From Ariolimax columbianus (Eukaryota; Mollusca; Gastropoda; Stylommatophora; Arionidae), in the NCBI GenBank assembly GCA_036924085.1, contig JAVGWX010000002.1:53355105-53419104 (forward strand): a DNA stretch of 64,000 bases, read 5' to 3'. The notes below the pieces were generated by a model that was not told the DNA's origin, searched no databases, and was given only the letters and a program-made list of their open reading frames with translations. Position 1 is the first letter of the stretch, and each line of letters opens with the position of its first letter. Below, piece after piece: positions 57,290 to 64,000 of the stretch. The position numbers and the translations under genes are program-made.

Positions 57290-57720
57290 AAACAAAATTA
57301 CTTTATGGGTGCAAATCCTGGATAATGAATAAACAAACAAAGAAATTCCTCACGGCAACAGAAATATGATTCCTGAGAATAATGTTACTTGGAGCTAGGC
57401 GAGCTGAGATAACCCATTGAGGATACGTTACAATACAAGAGGGCGTTGTACGCGATCACTGTTAACCAACAAATCAAGAAGGCGTGGTTACTTGCATACG
57501 GGTGGGCCTGGAAAGTCTTGGAACAGCAGAAAAGATGGAGAGTAAGTGAGGTTAAGGGAGATCAAGAAAGAGCATCTGAGATGGATGGAATGATAATCTA
57601 GATAAGAAAAGAACAGAGAATTGGAAATGGATGTGGATGGAATTAGTCGTCAATGACATGTGACATGCCACAAGATGATGTTCTAGATAACCATGTGTGT
57701 CAGGGTGGTATACCTGAATG
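57290..57720 (+). pseudogene. RTE-like LINE post-RT fragment
   Basis: The plus strand reads LLYGCKSWIMNKQTKKFLTA (about 57300) and further fragments to SMTCDMPQDDVLDNHVCQGG (about 57650), the end region of a LINE that lacks RNase H. Several stops and shifts. Confidence 0.65.
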
Positions 57721-58319
57721 TATATATTTGCCAAATTATGTTTTTCGTCTTATTTTCTAAGGTGAATTGCGTTGTTGTGAGTTTTGGGTCAACCTGCGTA
57801 ATGAATCTGGATTCAGCACTAATGTGCGAATTTCCTTCAGTATTAATCACGAAAAATGAGAAGATGCCGCGCAAGACCGCACAACCTGGCACACCGCTCT
57901 CCGTAGAGGAGCAGCGTCATGCGAGACTTCCAAAAAGGCTGAAGCAGAACAACGGAGACAGGTCAGAAAAGCCCGTGAACTATAACAGTCAAGTATAGCG
58001 AACATCCCATGCTCTCACTGCCTGCGTTTTTTTTTTAAGATCCCACATTGAACTCGTCAGCCACAATTTGGTCTGGTTTCATTTGAACACGCTCGTAATT
58101 AAACTTACATATACAGTACAAACTACTTCTCATCTTCCCTTCTACCGTATAGTAAGTACATCATGTATATGGTTTTCATGTTCTTCCTATGGGTATACTT
58201 TACAAAAAGGAATATAAATCGCAACGTCCAGCTCTCCATAGTCGCTACTATATGTCCGACAGGATACACTACTATTCTTTTCTCTCCTTTGAGTTCAGAA
58301 ATGCTTGTGTAGAATGTTT
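57721..58319. other. Intergenic, no gene seen
   Basis: The ORF at 57693-57998 is unrecognised (a basic C-terminal part, MPRKTAQPGTP). No other feature. Confidence 0.35.
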
Positions 58320-58670
58320 CGAGCATCAAGAATTGATAGCATCAGAAGCGAAAATATTATGAAACAACTAGGGACAACACCAGTGCTAGACCTTATAAAG
58401 AGACAGCAAACCAAATTGTGCGGCCACGTGAAACGCCAGATAGTATCCTTCAGAAAGCAATGATATAAAGATACAATGTATTAAAAGCCAGGGGCAGTCC
58501 ACTTAGAAGATGAATAGCAGAAATTACAGAAGCAGTGAAACTCCTCGTGTACGAACAACATACTAGGGCCGGGCAAGAAACCTCTTCATAGCCTGACTCT
58601 AAAAGCCACAAACAGACAAAAAAGCGAAAAGAAAGAAAAGAAGTGTCCGGAAACACACATTCTGCTATAA
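58320..58670 (+). pseudogene. LINE C-terminal fragment
   Basis: The plus strand reads SENIMKQLGTTPVLDLIKRQ and TKLCGHVKRQ (58345-58440), then KKPLHSLTLKATNRQK (58575-58620), a post-RT tail common in RTE-type LINEs. Shifts occur near 58460. The nucleotide sequence at 58577-58617 resembles the unit of the 51-bp array at 142-595. Confidence 0.65.
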
Positions 58671-58894
58671 TTAGCCCTTGATAAAGCTCGGATTCAGGCT
58701 TCCTGGAAAGGAACCAGCTGTAATGAAATCATATGCCTCCCTTTGAAACAAGGAGGTGGCTCATTAGAAATGCTTAAAAACAGGCTTTCTTTTCCAGAGG
58801 CTACCTGCACTGGAGATCTATGTGTCACATTGGAACAGCAAAGTGAATCAAGTAATTAAGGAGTTAATGAATGAATGAATATGCAGGCGCTTGT

Positions 58895-58960
<66 letters not shown>
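58895..58960. repeat. (AT)n microsatellite
   Basis: About 60 bp of AT dinucleotides. Confidence 0.95.
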
Positions 58961-59340
58961 ACTAAGAACTAACTAAGAATATATATATATATATATAGAT
59001 TCCGGAATTCCGTGGCGAAGTGGTTAAGCCGTCGGCCTCGTGATCAAGGTGGCGTGGGTTAGACTCCGGACTCCGCCGTCTTTTTCACGGGTGTTTGATG
59101 CGGAGCTCCCTGCATCTCGTAGTCGTCCCTTAGTCGTCTTGACCTTGACTTGCCACTGAGGTCGGGAGGCTCGAGACAAGAGAGTGATGAAAAAAAGTAG
59201 CGCAGTTAATCGTTACTAAAAAATAGGGCTGGCAAAATAAATTATGCTATCATCGTCTGCGATGGACAGCGGCCTTTTCCTTAACTTTGCCTTAACTTTG
59301 CCTTAACTTTGCCTTAATATATATATTCTTAGTTCTTAGT
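58961..59340 (+). mobile_element. tRNA-derived SINE between short inverted repeats
   Basis: A tRNA-like head at 59010-59075 (CGTGGCGAAGTGGTTAAGCC, GTCGGCCTCGTGATCAAGG, GGGTTAGACTCCGG as degraded B box), a body with GATGCGGAGCTCCCTGCATC and GGCTCGAGACAAGAGAGTGA, and a tail of CCTTAACTTTG repeats (59279-59315). It sits between ACTAAGAACTAACTAAGAAT (58961) and its inverted match ATTCTTAGTTCTTAGT (59325-59340). Confidence 0.75.
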
Positions 59341-60006
59341 CGACCTGTATTTCTACAGGGCAGGATGTCCCTTTGCAGGTCCCAGCTCTGGTATGATCTA
59401 GATTTAACCGGGAGGAGAGATTTCCTGCTTTGTGGACTAGGCGTGAGCAGCTTATTCCTCAGCTGCGTTGGGACAAGCTCCGCGGAGAGTGGTTAACCGA
59501 TATGCAAATCCATCTTAATGGAATCAAACACTAGAGCAAAGTAGACCTGCAGCCTGTTAGGTGCCATCTATGCTGCTTTAAACAGGCCACCTAACCATGG
59601 CCGGTATTATGCCATGTCACACAGTTAGTCTCCTTTTACGACATGCTCCTCCCTGTGTGGCAGTTGTGCTATTCTTGTCCTTGTCATACACAAAGACCTC
59701 GGAGAACCACTCGGACCTATATATATATATGACGCTGTACATTTCAATAAGAGTCTAACAGCACCACTGCCACATGCGCTCTTCCAGGAAGCCAGAGTTA
59801 AACCTTGAATGCGTTCTTGTGGCTGTTGTTTTTGTGTCCCATATATAATGATTGGGTTCCCAGCTCAACGCACAATCCTACTTTTCCGTTTTAACACGGT
59901 ACGGTGCAGTGGTTCTATTCTTGCCTCCTCATTGAGGTACCTTGGTCCATATGTGGAAATCCATCATTTGTTGGGAGTAATTGCATGTCAATTCAAAAAT
60001 TGGTGG

Positions 60007-60010
<4 letters not shown>
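59341..60010. other. Intergenic, no gene seen
   Basis: No ORF or known repeat recognised; short (AT)n at 59718-59730. Confidence 0.4.
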
Positions 60011-60065
<55 letters not shown>

Positions 60066-60076
60066 TTCTCTCTCGG
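60011..60076. repeat. (TC)n microsatellite
   Basis: About 65 bp of TC dinucleotides with two interruptions. Confidence 0.95.
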
Positions 60077-60639
60077 CTCATTAGCGATTGTGGAAATTGC
60101 ATCACGGGGTTTTTCGGATTAACGGAAATTGCAACCATCCCGCAAGGCTAATCTCTGCCCGGCCGATTTGTTCTGACACATTACGGTGTTCCTGTCATGC
60201 TTGGTAAGTGCTGCCGTCTAACGAAAATTAAGAATTGGGAACTTGGTCAGAAGCTAGCGGTAATCAAAGACTTCCAATCAATGGCCGTCATTGTGAAGAC
60301 GACAAATGCTACTTCCGGTCCCAATGCATCATTTACAGCCGGGGTGGAGGTGGCGTGATGGGAGGGGGTTGTATGTTGCGGAGGGGGTGGACTGGCGGCT
60401 AGTCTCCATTTCATTGCTCAATGTAAAGAAGTGTCAAAACTAGCTGACCTACTTACAGACGGACTGGATCAAATATCTGCTAAGACGTTTTTACTGTTAG
60501 GTTTTCTGTAGTTTTACATTGTAAATTTGTTAGCTAGCACCATGCACAACACTCTTTATACGCTTTTTACCATATGCTTGGGAGGTCACAGTTATCATAG
60601 TCCAGCGGAAGGCGAGGACCACTGCAGCTTCTTCTTTTT
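60077..60639. other. Intergenic, no gene seen
   Basis: A G-rich stretch lies at 60335-60395. No gene recognised. Confidence 0.4.
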
Positions 60640-60667
60640 CTTCTGCATCAATAAACTGATGATGAGC

Positions 60668-60962
60668 TGCTAGCCAGGTGAGGTTCACGATCGACTGATG
60701 CTGCGCTTCTAGTCCGGTGAGGTTCACGACCAGCTGATGCTGCGCTTCTAGTCCGGTGAGGTTCACGATCGACTGATGCTGCGCTTCTAGTCCGGTGAGG
60801 TTCACGATCAACTGATGCTGCGCTTCTAGTCCGGTGAGGTTCACGATCAACTGATGCTGCGCTTCTAGTCCGGTGAGGTTCACGATCAACTGATGCTGCG
60901 CTTCTAGTCCGGTGAGGTTCACGATCAACTGATGCTGCGCTTCTAGTCCGGTGAGGTTCACG
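60668..60962 (-). repeat. 39-bp array at a LINE 3' end, about 7-8 copies
   Basis: The unit CGATCAACTGATGCTGCGCT TCTAGTCCGGTGAGGTTCA. On the minus strand one frame reads VNLTGLEAQHQ, and the array joins the LINE C-terminus directly (GTGEDLKH then FVNLTGLE), so the unit is likely the LINE's own final codons. Confidence 0.93.
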
Positions 60963-61724
60963 AAGGAGACTGTGTTTCAAATCTTCGCCGGTCCCCCACA
61001 ACTTTTCGAGCATGGTCTCTCCCTAAGGCCAGACTGGCTTCTTCGGTCTGCATAGGTTGGGCATTCTTGCAGAAAATGTTCTGGTGTTTGCTTGGATGTT
61101 CCATAACCGCACGTGGTGGTGTTTATGAGACCCATTCTGTGTAGGCGGGCCTTGCGTCTACAATGACCCGTTCTGAGTCTGAAGATCTTTGTCTGCCCAC
61201 CTCTGCCAAGTTTGTCTATGTTGTCATTTTCTGGCTTGATTCTTTGTGATAGTCTCTCCATTCTGTCCTCATAGATAGTTTGATGAGTGTCTTCGCTTCT
61301 TTATAGCTCTGTGGACGGGAAGTCTGCGTGCCTCCACTTCGGGTTTTTGCAAGCTCACCTGCTCTCTCGTTTCCAGTTATCCCACAGTGGGCCTAATCAA
61401 CTTTATGACTAAATATGATTTTTGATACAGCAATTCTATGTTGTATTTTATTTCATGTGAGAGTCTATCTTGTTTGAGGCTTGAGATGGCTTGGAGTACA
61501 CCCCTGGAGTCTGTTAGAATGACCATTTTCCTTGTATTTATGTTTTGACTGATACGAATCTGAGTTGCTGCGGGAACAGCTCTTGTTTCAGCTCTGAAAT
61601 TAGTACAAGTTTCTCCTTGCTGTTATGGACTGATTTTCTATGTCGCCACAGGAGCGTTCGATGTCGATTCCACTGCCTTCTCTTGTACCGCTCACCGAGT
61701 TCATCCATCTGTGTCCTCGTGTGT

Positions 61725-62250
61725 CCAAGTGTTGCTAGGATACTGTCTCTTGAGCTCCTGTAGAACGTGTGTCCAAGTGTTGCTAGGTTACTGTCTCTTG
61801 AGGTCCTGTAGAACGTGTGTCCAAGTGTTGCTAAGGTACTGTCTCTTGAGGTCCTGTAGAAAGTGTGTCCAAGTGTTGCTAGGGTACTGTCTCTTGAGGT
61901 CCTGTAGAACGTGTGTCCAAGTGTTGCTAGGGTACTGTCTCTTGAGGTCCTGTAGAACGTGTGTCCAAGTGTTGCTAGGGTACTGTCTCTTGAGGTCCTG
62001 TAGAACGTGTGTCCAAGTGTTGCTAGGATACTGTCTCTTGAGGTCCTGTAGAACGTGTGTCCAAGTGTTGCTAGGGTACTGTCTCTTGAGGTCCTGTAGA
62101 ACGTGTGTCCAAGTGTTGCTAGGATACTGTCTCTTGAGGTCCTGTAGAACGTGTGTCCAAGAGTTGCTAAGGTACTGTCTCTTGAGGTCCTGTAGAAAGT
62201 GTGTCCAAGTATTGCTAGGGTACTGTCTCGTGAGCTCCTGTAGAACGTGG
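61725..62250 (-). repeat. 48-bp array inside LINE before RNase H, about 11 copies
   Basis: The unit GTGTCCAAGTGTTGCTAGGG TACTGTCTCTTGAGGTCCTG TAGAACGT. Minus-strand translation is HVLQDLKRQYPSNTWT. The upstream-most unit reads HVLQELTRQYPSNTWT following TKKSEQPVTEQKI, and the last unit runs into WTHEDTDG, the RNase H start. Confidence 0.96.
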
Positions 62251-63291
62251 ATTTTTTGTTCTGTTACTGGCTGCTCACTTTTCTTTGTTAACCCTGGAAC
62301 CTCCAAGATTATTTTGGCCTGGTGTCCAGAATTCTGTAATGAGTGTTTCGCACTTTTTTGTTTGAGCATCAGGGATGTATGCGTGTTTTCTGTTGATTTC
62401 TCTGGCCAGATAGTTGGAGCTTTTCTTTAGTAGTCTATTTTTTGTTCTCTCTTGGAATTTCTGGGGCAGATAAAAATTAGGTAACCGCATTCGTTTTTCA
62501 AACTGAGTAAAAGATTTATATTTCACCTTAATTCAAGGGGCTCAATGTTGGCTGCTTTTTCCAGCTCTATAATTGGAGTGCTTTTCAATGCCCCAATGGT
62601 AATTATGAGACCCATATTTTTAACTCTGTCTAGTTTTCCTGTGTTTGTTTTGGCCACTGTTGACAAGTGCTAGAGGCATATTACATGATTGATCTAATTG
62701 CACCAGTGTAGACTTGCTTGAAGATTTTTGTTTTCTTGAAAGGCGTATTCTATGTCCTGTGTTAGATATGCTAATTGGTCCTCTGCTGCCTGTATCCTGT
62801 TTGAGGCGAGGCGAGTAGCGAGATGGTCTGAATATTCCAGGTGAGGCTTTTATTTATCATTCTTTCCATAAATTTCCCCACACAGCTAAGGAGACTGATA
62901 AGCCTGTAGTTTTTAGGTTTGTGTTTGAATGTTATCTATTCCTGGTTTAAGAAGAGGTTAAATGTAAGCCTCCTTCCAAAGTGCCGAAAATGTGCCCTAA
63001 TGCCAGCTCTGGTTAAATATTCCAAGAAGGAGCCTTTTGCTTATGGGACCGAGGTGTTTGAGAAATTCATTTGTGATACTATTTGCCTCTGGTACTTTTA
63101 TTTCCTTTAGTTTCTAAATTTCATCTTCTAGTTCTGGTAGGGTGAACTCTGTTGGAATGCCTGTGCTATGGGTTTTTTGTGTGTGTTTTTTTTTAATGAT
63201 CTGATCTGTGTTCTTACTTTTTAAAATTATATCTTGAAACTTGCGTCCCACTTTCTTACTGATAAGTTCTGGCCATAAGGTCTGCTACAGC

Positions 63292-63294
<3 letters not shown>

Positions 63295-63358
<64 letters not shown>
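63295..63358. repeat. (CT)n microsatellite inside LINE linker
   Basis: About 64 bp of CT dinucleotides. On the LINE's coding strand it encodes alternating Arg-Glu. Confidence 0.96.
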
Positions 63359-63361
<3 letters not shown>

Positions 63362-64000
63362 CGCCGTTTAGGGTTTTGGTAAGATTCCAGTCTTGTAGTA
63401 TCTGTTTTCAGATCTAAAGAGCTGGTAAGTTTGTGCCAGCTTTCTCTCATTCTCTTCTTCTTCTCTTTTATGAAGACTGCCTTTTGTTTATTGTGCAAGA
63501 TTGTATTTTCTGTTGGGTTCGTCTCCATGATTTCTCTACACATACTAATTTCGCTTTGCAAACTCTTTCAGTTTTGGGGTCCAGAAGGTTTGGTAGTCTT
63601 TTCTGCAGCCTCATGTGATACTTCTCTTGGCAGCGTCAAGAACACACTTATTGAAGGTTTGGAGTTTAGAGTTTATGGTTTTTAGCCCGGTTTTGGTTTT
63701 CAACAGAGAGCTGTCAGTCTACGATGCAAATAGGTTCCAATTTCATTTCCTATAGTTCCATCTAGGGAGGGAGTCACCCTTTGGAGTATTCTTTGTTCCC
63801 TCTATGGTAATTATTATTGATCTGTGGTCTCTGTCTCCCAGTTGTTGACAAATGCTTCGACTCGAGACCTTATCTATTTCATCTGTAGCCATGGCGAGGT
63901 CAGGATTACTTGTTTTCCTCCAGAACCTAGAGTAGTATGTGTGTGGGTCGTCAGGTTTGTTTAGCATGACTAGGCTGTTTGTTGGTTATCATAAAGTATT

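Larger units (their letters stand above)
60640..64000 (-). pseudogene. RNase H-bearing LINE, runs off window, three internal expansions
   Basis: Minus strand, 5' end beyond 64000. The end of the endonuclease is at 63970-63740 (PDDPHTYYSRFWRKTSNPDL, LGDRDHRSIIITI). The linker is at 63560-63250 (MRESWHKLTSSLDLKTDTTR), interrupted by (GA)n. RT fingers are at about 63000-62740 (PKNYRLISLLSCVGKFMERM, EDQLAYLTQDIEYAFQENK). The thumb is at about 62600 (GALKSTPIIELEKAANIEP). The catalytic palm is missing between these, near 62690. RNase H begins at WTHEDTDG (about 61715), preceded by the 48-bp array, and continues decayed to HCGITGNERAGELAK (about 61385). The C-terminal knuckle is at 61180-61040 (IFRLRTGHCRRKARLHRMGL, then CPTYADRR). 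The 3' end carries the 39-bp array. Closest relative here is the LINE at 15193-16760. Confidence 0.88.

Noticed and set aside
60530..60961. Possible multi-copy peptide precursor (13-residue repeats)
   Set aside because: It is the LINE-derived 39-bp array; no secretion signal or processing sites.
61711..62430. Long open frames on both strands (239 and 193 codons)
   Set aside because: They are produced by the 48-bp array. Only the minus frame has meaning, as a LINE remnant.
63256..63561. Arg-Glu repeat protein
   Set aside because: The (RE)n stretch is a (CT)n microsatellite inserted in a LINE linker.
1..64000. LTR retrotransposon or endogenous virus
   Set aside because: No paired long terminal repeats, protease, gag-like or envelope-like sequence was seen; all RT motifs are of non-LTR type.

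Overview
This window looks like repeat-rich animal nuclear DNA, most likely from a marine invertebrate and possibly a mollusc. The taxon is an inference. It rests on the mix of LINE families, tRNA-headed SINEs with (AAG)n tails, a mariner element and the extreme density of minisatellites. There is no operon-like layout. No rRNA was seen and no intact cellular gene could be recognised. Nearly all protein-coding signal is decayed transposable-element protein. The longest open frames (for example 44844-45848, 61711-62430 and 34094-34825) are read-through of tandem arrays and are not genes.

Layout. 0-7 kb: a 51-bp array, a mariner element with clear ends (1403-2726), a 25-bp array, a possible host exon ending at a splice donor (4602-4823), and a 46-bp array abutting a signal-peptide-like ORF. 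7-19 kb: two copies of a 0.7-kb duplicated segment, a core SINE whose 3' end is tandemly amplified, a CR1-like LINE with its RT core missing, tRNA SINEs, a decayed protein of an unnamed mobile-element family, and a RT/RNase H LINE. 19-23 kb: 54-, 38- and 79-bp arrays, with a SINE inserted cleanly into the 38-bp array. 23.0-32.2 kb: a 9.2-kb foldback element with long inverted arms, 5'-AG...CT-3' ends and a 6-bp target duplication. Its arms carry L1/Tx1-like LINE fragments. Its spacer carries RTE-like RT, a tRNA-Phe-like sequence and nested direct repeats. 32-49 kb: SINEs, a ~1-kb CAT-type microsatellite, three SINE copies whose internal 33-bp unit has expanded into long arrays, three LINE remnants, and 47-, 64-, 28-, 54- and 46-bp arrays. 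49-64 kb: a LINE inserted in a 33-bp array with its endonuclease region amplified as a 29-bp array, a 49-bp array, several LINE 3' ends, another tRNA SINE, and a LINE running off the right edge that holds 39-bp, 48-bp and (GA)n expansions.

Main theme. Several minisatellites appear to have been seeded inside transposable elements. The 48-bp array at 61.7-62.25 kb is an amplified piece of a LINE just before the first RNase H aspartate. The 29-bp array at 51.6-51.9 kb is an amplified piece of a LINE endonuclease. The 39-bp array at 60.7-60.96 kb is probably a LINE C-terminus. The three 33-bp arrays at 36.5-44.4 kb all come from the same two-unit seed in one SINE family. The other standout is the 9.2-kb foldback element. 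All copy numbers and similarities are hand-read estimates, not computed values.
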